Source: Dakarella massiliensis
GTDB taxonomy: Bacteria > Pseudomonadota > Gammaproteobacteria > Burkholderiales > Burkholderiaceae_F
Reading direction: 5' to 3'
NCBI RefSeq assembly: GCF_001182045.1
Contig: NZ_CVTY01000007.1
Coordinates: 620,001 to 684,000 of the forward strand
DNA length: 64,000 bases
In this document: in pieces, positions 28,252 to 38,119 of the stretch
Layout: every line of letters starts with the position of its first letter
Position numbering within the stretch: the first letter of the stretch is position 1
Position numbers and translations under genes: made by a program
Notes under the pieces: generated by a model
What the model was told of the DNA's origin: nothing
What the model saw: only the letters and a program-made list of their open reading frames with translations
Databases searched by the model: none

Positions 28252-28722
28252 CTAACAAATTGTCAGAGCAGCTGTTCCGTAATCAATCTGCATGAGATCA
28301 CCGGGGTAACTCTCAACTCGTCTGTATGCCTTGGCAACCTGCTCCGTCCGCAATTGTTTACGCAGTGCTGAGGTGGCTCTCTGAATCGTTCTCAGACTGG
28401 GCACCTTGAAACCTTGTTTGCCAAGTTCCTGGCGGGCAACATCGCAGTTTCGGTGCCTGCGGTAGAGATACTCCACCAGCTCCTGATGGTTATCAATAAA
28501 TTTATTTCTGTGTCTTGTAATTGGCTTTAAATCAGAGGAATCCAGCTCCCAATAAACTTGGATCGTCCTTCTGCTCAGGCCGGTTTTTCTTGCTGTTTCT
28601 CGTTTTGATAAACCGTCCATTCGACATTGTTGGATATCCTCGTATTGTGAATAAGTAATCATTGCTTTATTCCGCAAAAAATGGGAATAAGCATTTTCTT
28701 TTTTCTTATTGGACACGTCCAT
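28252..28722 (-). pseudogene. IS21-family IstA N-terminal fragment
   Basis: A 156-residue fragment with the IstA helix-turn-helix (MDGLSKRETARKTGLSRRTIQVYW), the linker HRNKFIDNHQELVEYLYRRH, and the beginning of the catalytic domain (ESYPGDLMQIDYG, first catalytic Asp). It ends just after that motif, 25 bp from the right end of IS-A, so IS-A insertion or deletion next to it removed the rest. Confidence 0.75.
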
Positions 28723-28739
28723 AAAGCCTCCAGGTTAGG

Positions 28740-29657
28740 TGGAGGTGGACTACTTTCTCGTGTCGTTAGTGGATCACTTTATCGTGTCGCGTAACATCAA
28801 AGGGCTTGTCAGGCAACGTAAGCATTCGGGGTCACTCTTCTGCAAACAGCTCCTCAATCGTTTTGTCCCGAAAGTAATAGTGCTTGAGTTTGCTTTCCTT
28901 CCAACAAAACTGAACGAGACGCTTATTTAAAGCGACGTAGTCGCCATCAAACGCGATTGATGGAATAAAGCAGTTCCGTCGGATCCAACCGACCACATTT
29001 TCTACGGAACCTTTTTCGTAACCTGAACTTGCATTGCAAAACTCAGCGACAAAGCCATAGGCATGCATGAACAGCTTGAAGTCATTGGTAAGTCGACGAG
29101 GGTGATCCATAGCATCCCAAACATCAGTCTCATAAGGCAGCTTGTCTCGGAGAATGATCTTTGAGACGGATGTTTTCATGTTGTCACAGCGGATCCTCTG
29201 GGGAACTCTCCCAATCTCTTCAAATATTTGCAATAGCCCTTTTGCCAGGCATTCGAAATTTTGCGCAGGCAGAAGATTGGCCATCCGCAAGTTGGAGTAA
29301 TGCATGGTCAAAATCAGAATTGCACGCTTGCAGGGAGTGCCATTGATAAACATGTGCACTTCGCCGAAGTCCAATTGAGCCTCATCTTTCCGATGTTCGA
29401 GTTTCAGGTGCTTGCGTTTTCTTTCCTGCCTTATCCGGACTCTGATTTTCTTAAATAACCGCTCAACAGTTCTGATCGATACGTTGATAGGATGTAGTGC
29501 GCTCCAGGGGAAAATTTCCTTCGTTGGTGTCGCCAGTGAAAAGGATGTATTTCCGGACGGTCTTTTTGTCAATATTGCGCGTAGCGGCTATGGCAGAAAC
29601 TGACATGCCGCTTTGGGCAGCCTTTTTGATATCATCAATTTGGTCCATGTTTAGCAT
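28740..29657 (-). pseudogene. Second IS21-family IstA remnant, frameshifted and truncated
   Basis: The N-terminal helix-turn-helix (MDQIDDIKKAAQSGMSVSAIAATRNI, in parts) is at 29463-29657 in one frame. The DDE core follows in another frame at 28832-29572: AQLDFGE (Asp), RCDNMKTS (Asp), EKGSVENVVGWIRRN (Glu). It ends with LFAEE, short of a full IstA of about 500 residues, and no IstB ATPase gene is present. Short repeats at 28744-28792 (ACTTTCTCGTGTCG and ACTTTATCGTGTCG) look like IS21-type end repeats. Confidence 0.75.
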
Positions 29658-29906
29658 TCGTGCGCCTCTCTTGGTGTGGTAGCCAGAGAAGCATGATTGA
29701 AAAACGTGGACTTTGTCGTTTAAAGAATCAAATTTTTCACGGCGTCCTTCGGACGCCCTGAAAAAACATGTTCCTTAATGACGGAAATGAGGATTTCTTA
29801 TCGACGCTTTTGGACGGTTCTTATTGTCGCAAAACACCGGTACAATCGCATGTCTCTATGTAAGTCTGGAATAATGGCGAAAGTTATTTTCACAGCTAAT
29901 GCTTCA

Positions 29907-30947
29907 TTAGAAAACAGGTTTATTTTTTATTTTGTTGATTAACAAATTTGTAAGATATTTTAGCTCTAAGAAAACAAAAGAAATAATTAAAACAAAGACT
30001 ATCCTATTCAAAACAGTTTGATATACGGTTTCTGTATTCCAAATTTCCCTAAAGAGATAATCGAGAGCATGAACAGAGAATATAATCATGGTCTGAGCAC
30101 CTAACACCATAAAGGGATAGGATAAGATCTTTTTTTCACTAATAGATTTACAAATGCAACAAACAGAGAAAGAGCCAGCCATGCTTTCTATAATCGTTAA
30201 TATATTTTGAGGGTAAGACCAAGCCGCCATATTTATAAATTGGATATTTAGAGCTGGGTATAACCATAAAGGCAAGCATACGATAAATATGAGCTGTGAA
30301 TATTTACTAATTTGAGGTTCAAACTGTTTCCACAGCATTCCAATATAAATAAAAAAAACGGAAATAAAATTAGTAGTCATCCCCTGGATAAGGATAATTT
30401 TATTTACACTTAAATATAGCCCTAAAATCGCAATAAAAATTATCAAATAGAAAACATCTTGTTTCTTAAAATAGACAGATAATACATCAATTATCAATTT
30501 TGACCAAAATAAAGAGATCAGAAACCATGGAATTCCAATACGAAGATGTCCATTATAATCATCGCCCAATCCCCAATAAATCATTGAAATACCATCACGT
30601 AACAATAATTTTATAATTGAAAGATCTATGCGCCCTATCTGATACAACGATATAAACATCCAGAAGATCAGTATGATAATTACGGGGAAATAAAGATGTT
30701 TAATATTTTTTTTAAGATGTAATAGTAACTCATCTTTAGATCTAGCCGCTCTAAATGTATAACCGGATAGAATAAAGAATAACGGCATATGAAATGAAAA
30801 AATAATAGAAATTAAAGGAGATCCTATTTGAGGACAATGGCCTATTATTACAAGTAAAATTGCAATACCCTTGGCTATATCAATCCATGCGATTCTATTT
30901 TTATTTATAGCTAATGGAGAAGCGATTGTTTTAATTAAATTAAACAT
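29907..30947 (-). CDS. Membrane acyltransferase family 3 (sugar O-acetyltransferase-like)
   Basis: A 346-residue protein with about ten hydrophobic segments. The N-terminal IAWIDIAKGIAILLVIIGH contains the His and preceding Asp/Lys typical of the acyltransferase-3 fold, followed by FSFHMPLFFILSGYTF, also conserved in COG3594-type acetylases. Such proteins take acetyl groups from cytoplasmic acetyl-CoA to sugars of surface polysaccharide. AT-rich (about 30% GC by eye), unlike the core genome. It stands alone between IS relics, without a strong ribosome site, and seems intact. Confidence 0.8.
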   Translation of the reverse strand: MFNLIKTIASPLAINKNRIAWIDIAKGIAILLVIIGHCPQIGSPLISIIFSFHMPLFFILSGYTFRAARSKDELLLHLKKNIKHLYFPVIIILIFWMFISLYQIGRIDLSIIKLLLRDGISMIYWGLGDDYNGHLRIGIPWFLISLFWSKLIIDVLSVYFKKQDVFYLIIFIAILGLYLSVNKIILIQGMTTNFISVFFIYIGMLWKQFEPQISKYSQLIFIVCLPLWLYPALNIQFINMAAWSYPQNILTIIESMAGSFSVCCICKSISEKKILSYPFMVLGAQTMIIFSVHALDYLFREIWNTETVYQTVLNRIVFVLIISFVFLELKYLTNLLINKIKNKPVF

Positions 30948-30964
30948 AATTTAGTTCTTTTAGA

Positions 30965-31150
30965 TGGCGAATTATCAATTCAAGGAAAATCCTGAGAAAA
31001 ATAGTTACCCACAAAGCCATCCGTAATAGAGATTGTCAAGATAACTATAGAGTGTCTATGAACCACTATCATTATCTTCCTTTTGAGGACAGATTAATGA
31101 TTCTGACTTTTATGATCTCGTGTGTCAAGCGCAATGAAATCTTCCCCTAG
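30965..31150 (+). mobile_element. IS30-type left-end fragment
   Basis: Starts TGGCGAATTATCAATTCAAGG and matches the left end of the IS30-like element at 43742, including AATAGAGATTGTCAAGATAACTATAGAG. Homology fades near 31150, where IS-B begins. No coding capacity remains. Confidence 0.65.
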
Positions 31151-31154
31151 GAGG

Positions 31155-32765
31155 GTGCGGACGAAAACTTGGACCATATTTAACTATTTAGGTCCTTGTT
31201 ATGTACACACTAGAAGAAATCAAAAGAGCTCCGAATCTCTGAAGCCACCGAGCAGTACTCGATAGGTAAATCAACAATCAGGTACTGGCTCAATCAGGCA
31301 AAAGAGAAATCAGACTGCGTCACGCTGCCTAACACAGGAATTTCCAAGCCCATGGCCGACCCTAAGCTTCCTAAGGGTGTGACCTACCTTGAAGCCTTTA
31401 CCGCCGTTAACGCCAAAACATTCCTGAGCGAGACTGACTTCGGTCAATTCTGCCGTATAAATGGCTATCTCGCTTCCACTGTGGATGCCTGGGCCAAGTG
31501 GTTCAGAAACACCCGGATGCCGTAGACAAGCGGCAGCATGATGCCCAGGCGTCCGCTATTACCGAACTCAAGAAGGAAAACGCAAGGCAGGCCCGGGAAA
31601 TCTCCAGAAAAGACAAAGCATTGGCTGATGCCGCAACGATGCTGATGCTGTCAAAAAAAGCCGAGGCGATCCGGGGGGAAAAGAAAAACTGATCAGTGCC
31701 CAGGATCGCTGGGAAATTATTTCACTGGTCGAATTCGGTCAATCGGAGGGACTGTCGCAGAAGCAATCCTGCGATGCGGTTGGGATCACTCCGCGTACAT
31801 TGCAAAACTGGCGGCATGCCCCTGATGGCGATGGACGGCTCGACCGGAGCAACTTTACGAGCTCCCGGCAAATCCCTGAAGATTTCCTGGAGCAGATCGT
31901 GGAACGATTCTGCCGAGAGGACGTGCGCGACCTCAGTCTGACGCAGGCTTTCTATAAGCTTATGGATGAAAATAAGGAGTACTGGTGTTCTCTTTCTACG
32001 CTTTATCGCCTTTTCAGAGCGCGGGGATTTAACGCGCGCCGCGCTCCTCCTACCCGGGAGGCCCGTCTTCGCAGCAGACCGACCACTTACACCGCGGAGA
32101 AGCCCAATGAAGTATGGACCTGGGATATCGACTATCTTCGCTCCAGCACTTACATGGGCAGGTTCTACTACGCGTACGTCATTGTTGACGTCTATAGCCG
32201 TAAGGTTGCGATCGCCAGGGTTTTCGACTCAGACAATGCTGATTTTGCCGTGCGCTTTCTCAGGGATGCCTTCAGAAAATATGGATTCGGGCCCGGACAG
32301 CTTGTCGTGCACTCAGACAATGGCGCGAGCATGAAAGCCGCGCCCACTATGGCTTTGCTTGAGAAGAACGGAATTACCTTCTCGCACAGCCGTCCGCGAG
32401 TCAGCAATGACAACCCGTATTCTGAATCCTTCTTCCGCACGCTCAAGTACAGCGGTGATTGCCTGTATCCCCGAGACGGCTTTAACAGCATCGGGGAAGC
32501 TGAGCAATGGGTGCAAAGTTTTGTAGAACATTACAAAGAGCACCACCGACATAGCGGTATCCGAATGGTTACACCCGGACAGCGCTACCGCGGCGAAGAT
32601 GCGGAGGTGCTGCGCCGCACAGGGAAACGATGCTGGAGGCCCGCAGAAACTACCCGGAACGCTGGATCAGCGATACCGTGCTGAACTGCACCTCGATCGG
32701 CAGGGTATGGCTCAACTCCGAGAATGGAAAGCTTGAGGAAAAGCCTTTGTCAGGGGTTGCTTGAA
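31155..32765 (+). mobile_element. IS-B copy 1, IS3-family element
   Basis: About 1.6 kb, shares its whole length with copy 2 at about 38120-39735 in direct orientation. It holds an orfA/orfB pair that is damaged. I could not fix the terminal inverted repeats with confidence; the right edge lies near TTATTTTTTTACGAAAATTTTCGG, which is also present after copy 2. Confidence 0.7.
31201..32684 (+). pseudogene. IS-B transposase genes, copy 1
   Basis: Starts ATGTACACACTAGAAG with an orfA-like part (ISEATEQYSIGKSTIRYW, a helix-turn-helix) broken by stops, then a leucine/charge-rich coil at 31498-31692 (ITELKKENARQAREISRK), then orfB from about 31700. The DDE domain is complete in the frame 31800-32684: WTWDIDYLRS (Asp), VVHSDNGASM (Asp), NDNPYSESFFRTLKY (Glu), plus the tail HRHSGIRMVTPGQRY. 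OrfB could still be functional; orfA is not. Confidence 0.7.
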
Positions 32766-32786
32766 CAAACACTGCAACTTATTTTT

Positions 32787-32972
32787 TTACGAAAATTTTC
32801 GGTGAAAGATTATTTGACATTCTCCGGAATCTTCTGGCATCACGTCACCAGAGGCATCAAGATTTGGAGAAACTTCCGGAACTAAATTCTCTGCCTCAAT
32901 CCCGGAAGTCTCCGAATAAGAACTAGTCGTACGACTAGTTCTTAAAATTCCCACTTTTTTCTTAATCGTCAT
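32787..32972 (-). CDS. Small unrecognised ORF of 61 residues with strong ribosome site
   Basis: The frame MTIKKKVGILRTSRTTSS continues with SETSGIEAENLVPEVSPN and a Gly/Asp/Glu-rich end. A strong AGGGGGAAAGCT site precedes the ATG. The upstream block (33025-32975) and the ORF are repeated at 45420-45603, where an extra A and several changes break the frame. Composition is that of a soluble acidic peptide with a basic N-terminus; no family recognised. The C-terminus may run into IS-B sequence. It could be a real small gene, or noncoding DNA carried with the repeat. Confidence 0.3.
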   Translation of the reverse strand: MTIKKKVGILRTSRTTSSYSETSGIEAENLVPEVSPNLDASGDVMPEDSGECQIIFHRKFS

Positions 32973-33030
32973 AGCTTTCCCCCTAAAGGAATTTTAGGTT
33001 AGAGAAAGTGTCCTGTGATCAATGAGGGAC
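32850..33030 (-). repeat. 180-bp repeat, copy 1
   Basis: Shares AAGATTTGGAGAAACTTCCGG and, further on, TTTTAGGTTAGAGAAAGTGTCCT with 45430-45605, overall perhaps 80% identical. Both copies lie just downstream (minus-strand sense) of a polysaccharide gene: the acyltransferase remnant here, the HAD-containing gene there. Confidence 0.7.
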
Positions 33031-33043
33031 GAAACATAAAACA

Positions 33044-34127
33044 TTAACAACCTATCACCATCCTGCTGTACTTTCCGCTGATTTTTTTCAACAACCAAGC
33101 TACAGATATACAGATAACGCATGTTGCAATAGCAATTAATAATGCAGCCAACTCTGCCTGCCAAAAATTCAATCCGGAGAAAAAACTCTTGTGAGGATGC
33201 CGTTCCAGATGAAGAATCATAAACTGATGGAGGAAAAATATTGAAAATGAATATTTAGCTAACACTTTTAATGCGAATGAAACAAAAATAATACTCTTTT
33301 TAGCCAGCCAACCGAATAAAAACAAATAAAAAGAACAGAGCGCAATTTTCCCCAGTACCATTAGAGATGGATCATCAAATTTAATCTCCCATGTTGGCAT
33401 TTCTTTTAAGCGAATATTGCCATCAATCGACATAATAACAATAATTAGCAGAAACGTTCCATATATAAGAGATAATTTATCGTTGTTTGAAATATTAATA
33501 AGCCTATCATACACAATAGCTATCATTATACCAAATATGTAAAAACTGAACCAAAAAAACGGCTGACAAAAATGGATTAAAGCACCTTCGACCAACTATA
33601 ACACTCACAACAATACTTAGCATAAAAATTAATATTTTTTTCGTTTATTTAATTCAATAAAATTAATAAAAATAGGTGATATAGCAAACATCACCATTAT
33701 AAATGGAACATACCAAAATGACCAGTATAGATAACTATAAAATATAAAATTATTGTCAATATTATAATAAACTAAGCTCGCTCTGTATAAAACAAAAATC
33801 GACGAGATAATAAAATAAGGACAAAACACCTTTAGCAATTTATTTTTAATGAATACTTTGTAATCAAACCCTCTTTTGTAAAAAAGAGCATAAAAAAAAT
33901 CCCGATATGAATACAAAGTATGAAGTTCCACCATCAAAAAATGCTGATCTTAAATTTTCTATGCTTTGCCAATGCGTTTCCCAATTAACACCTCCGTAAA
34001 ATTTAATTAGCATCAATATATGTTGCCAAACTATTATAAATATAGCAAATCCCCTAAATAAATTAACATCATTGTAATATTTAATTTTTGCTGTTTGATT
34101 ATTTACGGATGATATTATTTCAGACAT
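33044..34127 (-). pseudogene. Acyltransferase family 3, split by frameshifts in homopolymer tracts
   Basis: Three consecutive frames make one acyltransferase-3 protein of about 360 residues. Fragment 1 (34127-33864) has YYNDVNLFRGFAIFIIVWQH with the active-site His; fragment 2 (33937-33629) continues FYALFYKRGFDYKVF; fragment 3 (33595-33044) holds HFCQPFFWFSFYIFG and the last helices (FSIFFLHQF). The first break is in a run of eight T (minus strand, about 33893-33900); seven T would join FISGFF to YALFYKRG. A second break lies at a seven-A run near 33633 and a third near 33600. With three breaks it is probably dead, although the T8 tract alone would suit phase variation. Confidence 0.75.
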
Positions 34128-34200
34128 ATTTTAATTTATGCGATAAAATATTAAATAATAAATTTCAATAAAACTTTTGCAAGAATGGATTTATTATATA

Positions 34201-35237
34201 TGGTTAATTATCAGAACAAGCAAGAGATTACTGAATAAAAGACTTCAATCGTGCACCTCTAATAGACGTCTTCTGGGCATGTGACTCAAAGCATTGAGCC
34301 ATTTCTGAAATTCTGTCTGATAAATTTTATTGTACTCACTCCCTTTGGGAAAAAGTCTCTAGCGGACCGTAGGCATTACGTTGCTTCCTTTCTCCAATGG
34401 ATGGTGAGGTAAACAAGAAATACACATAGGCTTTGAGATCTTTCTCTAGTTTTTCAGCCAAGGAAAATTCTTTTTCGCGATCTAAGGTACTCGTGCGCTA
34501 ATCCTTATCTGACAGAGACGTCTCAATTACGAAAGACACATCGGCTGCACTGCAGTTTTGGAAGCGTTTTTCCCGTCACAGAGAAATCCAGATTTCCTAT
34601 CGACTTGAGTCGTGAGGCAGATTCCGTCCTTTTACCCAATGACAGTATCACCTTCCCAACCTCCTAGGCAAGACCTGTTCTGAGCTTCCCGGGGTCGCTC
34701 TTCAATGGTGTTGAGTGATCTGGATTTATACCCGCCTCTTGACCATTCTTTTACGGTGAAGCGTTTTACCGTGGTGTTGGAAGTAACGGGACATTCTTAG
34801 GTCATCCACAAAACAATCCAGAAAGCCTAAAAATATTCCTCGGTAAATTGTCGTGACGCTGATTCTAAGATTCGGGGATGCTCCTTTCTGAAGAGGTATT
34901 GAATCGGCTCCGGTGACCAGGATTTTTCAACAAGCAGATTTGAGATAAGTTCTGACATTAACAGGTTAAATTTCGGAATATTTCTCCTTCTGCAATGCAT
35001 TAGCTACCTTTAGCTTCAGTTCGCAGGAAATCGTAGAAAAATTTCCCCAATCTCGCAAGCAATTTCAGACTATGATTTGCCTGAAATAGAAAAAGCCAGA
35101 TTCTTTACTCTGTCCTGAAGAGTAAGATAGTTATAGTGGCGCATGAACTCCCTCTATAGTTATCTTGACAATCTCATTATGGAAGTTTCATGGGCCACTT
35201 TTTTCAAAGGCTTTGCACTTGAGGTGATAATTCGCCA
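34201..35237 (-). mobile_element. IS30-family element, decayed
   Basis: About 1.04 kb between ends like TGGTTAATTATCAGAACAAGC (left) and the complement of TGGCGAATTATCACCTC (right), homologous in inverse orientation to 43742-44848. Recognisable transposase stretches on the minus strand include the equivalent of AEKLEKDL followed by a Leu/Tyr-rich strand, but many stops are present and no frame exceeds 60 codons. From 35238 to 35489 I see only AT-rich sequence without a gene. Confidence 0.7.
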
Positions 35238-35489
35238 AAGAAATCTTGATAATTAAATTAAGCACTGGAACAACAGAAGAAGCAAGTGAAATTAAAGGAA
35301 CCGAATCCAGTAGATTACCGAAATCAATCCTTTCTGTCGCCTCCTAGAACTTTTACTTAACAAATCCTAGGTATGAGAGGAAAGTTAACAAACGTAATTA
35401 TTATATTTTATATTTTAATATTTATTACAATATATTAATTTATAAATAAAAATTAAGTTATTAATCTTCAAATAAATAGTTTTAAAAAA

Positions 35490-37817
35490 TTAAACAAATA
35501 ATTTGTTTATTTCAATTTCAAAAAATTCATTAGTTATTGAATCACAATTAATTTCAGTTACTTTACTAGTGTTGATAAAATCAAGATTCTTGACTGAATA
35601 TATTTTCATTGAGAGATCTGCATCATAATCAATTTCTAAGGATTTAAATCTAGTATAGAGTAACAACATAGAAACCCCTACAGAGCTTAGAAAAACACCA
35701 AGTCCTGATGCCATGGATACAATGGCACAAGAATAATGAGCTAAGACATATAGCTCATCTAGAGGCATAAAACAGACCTGATCTGCTTGATTAAATTTAT
35801 TAGCATGTTCTTTTGATGTGTTAACAATAACTGATAACCCTTTACTATGAGCCTTGGTAATTATTTTATTCCAAATTTCATATGGTAACTCTCGTAAACT
35901 TGTTGCCTCAGGGCAGAGTAAAACAAATCTTTTTTCGTTAATTCCCCAGTATAAAAGCTGATTAGTAACTAATTTAGCTAATTCTTGAGAATAATTAGGC
36001 GTATTAGTTATATTATCGTGCGAACCAAGCCCCATACTATCCTTAATGTAATCATTAAAATTTACATCCTTTCCTTTCTTATATAAAAGTTTCATGTTTT
36101 CTGCGATATGATAGGTAGGAGTAAATAAGGTCATATCGCCAAGATTAGAGATAGGAGTTTTAAAGAAAGTATTCAGATCGTTTTGTGATAACTCAATAAA
36201 TTGATACATATCATCGTTCAAAAACATTCTGTAAAGATAAATATCTTTTGGACGCCAAACTACGACAAGTGGTTTTTTTGAATGATTTTTTTTAGCCCAA
36301 GCTGAAAAATAAGATAGATACAAAAATGTTTCTCCAATATTATGTCGTATGATAAAAATATTATCGTATCCAGGTTTAATTGTCTTTTGTAGATTACGCA
36401 AAAATTCCTCTCTTCTGTTTTTAATATAAACCGGTATACCTAATATTTTCACTATTTTTTTCTCATTTTTCTTTCTTGAAAATACTCTTATTCCCATAAA
36501 GTTTATTTTAAAAGTATCATACTCGCTTACTCTCGTTACTAAGCCTTCAAAATAGGTTTTCGAGTTGCAATTGTGATCATGTTTTATAAAAAACTTCTTT
36601 TTATATATACAAAAATTAAAAATTTTAACTACGTGAGGAGAAGTGGGAGGCCTGTTCTCAATATTGGTTTCCGGGAAGAAGCCTCCTCTACCAAAAATGT
36701 TTTCAATCAAATCTTTTCGTTCAGTTAATTTACGATTGTGAGGTATTTTATTAAAAAATTTTATTGTCTTATATTTTCTATGATACTGATCAATAACTTT
36801 TTGTAATTTCAACCCGAGATCAATGCCATTCCATCTTAAACTGGATATTTCCCAATTGAATAATTGGATTTCATTGCAATGAGTTTCAGAAATAAATGGT
36901 TTATTTAAAGAGCTATCCTCTCTCCTTAGAATGGATGGATTAATTGCGTAGAGTCTATCTCCAGCACTAACAAGTACATCGGATAATCCAGATCTAAGGG
37001 TAAATACATATGCACATTTTAGGCTGATAGAAACAACATCTTCTAAGGATAATTTTTCCTCAAATGCTGAAATTGTTTTTTTGAAATTATATTTATTCGA
37101 ATTTACAACAACGCAATAACCTAACTTTTGGATCTCTTTTACTATTATTTCCCAAAAATCAAATGGTAATTCTGTAGCTGTTTGAGCTTCAGGAGCAATT
37201 AATACTATCTTTTCTACTCCACCATATCTTTTACAAAAATCTATTGCATTTTTCGTTAAAGGCAGATGCCCATTAGGTATAGAAAAACGAAATGTTTCAT
37301 CGATCCCCATATTACCCGCCCAACGATAGCACCAATATCTAGGATACGTGAATATATTACTTATTTGGTTATCGCAAATAAAAGGGTGTGATTTATTCGG
37401 TAGGCAAGAAAAAACCGCTTGAAAAGTCATATTTTCTAGCCATTCATAATCCATTGAACTTAACTTTTTTTCTCCGAAAAAATATTTTTTTAGCTTTACA
37501 TTTTTCTTTACTAACCTATCAATATCATAAACAATATAATTTTGTTTACTAACTCCCCATAACTTCATTAAAAATTCTTGCTGAGGCCTAACAACAAAAT
37601 TTAATTCTTCCCCATATTTTTCGTAGAAAGCATCTTTGGCTCCAATAGCATAAAAAACATCTCCTAGATGCTTATGAAGAACCAATGTATACGATCCATT
37701 TTTGCAACACTTTGTGATATTGTTTACTTCATTGAGTAGATCATATATCACTAAATTTAATCTATATTTATTTTGATCATTAGGAATAAGATTTGGATAG
37801 TAAATATTGGTATTCAT
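35490..37817 (-). CDS. Protein with two tandem GT9/heptosyltransferase-like domains
   Basis: A protein of 775 residues, AT-rich and without membrane helices. It contains the same fold twice. Repeat 1 (about 40-340) has HKHLGDVFYAIGAKDAF and LIAPEAQTATELPFDFW near 204. Repeat 2 (about 490-775) has IRHNIGETFLYLSYFSAW and LLCPEATSLRELPYEIW near 630, followed by VIVNTSKE. These pairs match the acceptor-side GDxxxxxP-like strand and the donor-side PxAxxxxLPxxxW helix of GT-B enzymes such as heptosyltransferases. A linker of about 120 residues (NFMGIRVFSRKKNEKK, then LGIPVYIKNR) separates them. Probably adds two sugars, or one domain is structural. No ribosome site is obvious. Confidence 0.65.
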   Translation of the reverse strand: MNTNIYYPNLIPNDQNKYRLNLVIYDLLNEVNNITKCCKNGSYTLVLHKHLGDVFYAIGAKDAFYEKYGEELNFVVRPQQEFLMKLWGVSKQNYIVYDIDRLVKKNVKLKKYFFGEKKLSSMDYEWLENMTFQAVFSCLPNKSHPFICDNQISNIFTYPRYWCYRWAGNMGIDETFRFSIPNGHLPLTKNAIDFCKRYGGVEKIVLIAPEAQTATELPFDFWEIIVKEIQKLGYCVVVNSNKYNFKKTISAFEEKLSLEDVVSISLKCAYVFTLRSGLSDVLVSAGDRLYAINPSILRREDSSLNKPFISETHCNEIQLFNWEISSLRWNGIDLGLKLQKVIDQYHRKYKTIKFFNKIPHNRKLTERKDLIENIFGRGGFFPETNIENRPPTSPHVVKIFNFCIYKKKFFIKHDHNCNSKTYFEGLVTRVSEYDTFKINFMGIRVFSRKKNEKKIVKILGIPVYIKNRREEFLRNLQKTIKPGYDNIFIIRHNIGETFLYLSYFSAWAKKNHSKKPLVVVWRPKDIYLYRMFLNDDMYQFIELSQNDLNTFFKTPISNLGDMTLFTPTYHIAENMKLLYKKGKDVNFNDYIKDSMGLGSHDNITNTPNYSQELAKLVTNQLLYWGINEKRFVLLCPEATSLRELPYEIWNKIITKAHSKGLSVIVNTSKEHANKFNQADQVCFMPLDELYVLAHYSCAIVSMASGLGVFLSSVGVSMLLLYTRFKSLEIDYDADLSMKIYSVKNLDFINTSKVTEINCDSITNEFFEIEINKLFV

Positions 37818-38119
37818 ATTATAAATATAATTTTAAGGCTATGGATTCGTAATTTTTATGTGTTAGTTCTGGGTGTCATGGAAACATGATTTCAGCTGAT
37901 AGCTTGATTAATCCATTTTTTACACATCCTTTTAGCATAGCAGATTTTATAATTCTTTTAAATTTAAACCTTTTAAATGATAGCACGTTATCTCTGTTTT
38001 TAACGGCCCTTCGGGCATACGTGTCGATAAATTGGATCGCTCGGTGCTATTTTATTAAAAGCGAGTCTGAGGATGAAAGGACGAATTAAGAAATGTTCCC
38101 TCCATTATCTGTCAAAGTA
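37818..38119. other. AT-rich intergenic region upstream of the two-domain glycosyltransferase gene
   Basis: About 300 bp without a supported gene; the frame of 67 codons at 37886-38089 has no ribosome site or family. It probably holds the promoter for the minus-strand gene, but no clear boxes are seen. Confidence 0.3.

Noticed and set aside
37886..38089. A 67-codon plus-strand frame starting MISADSLINPF
   Set aside because: No ribosome site, no family, and it lies in AT-rich DNA where such frames occur by chance.
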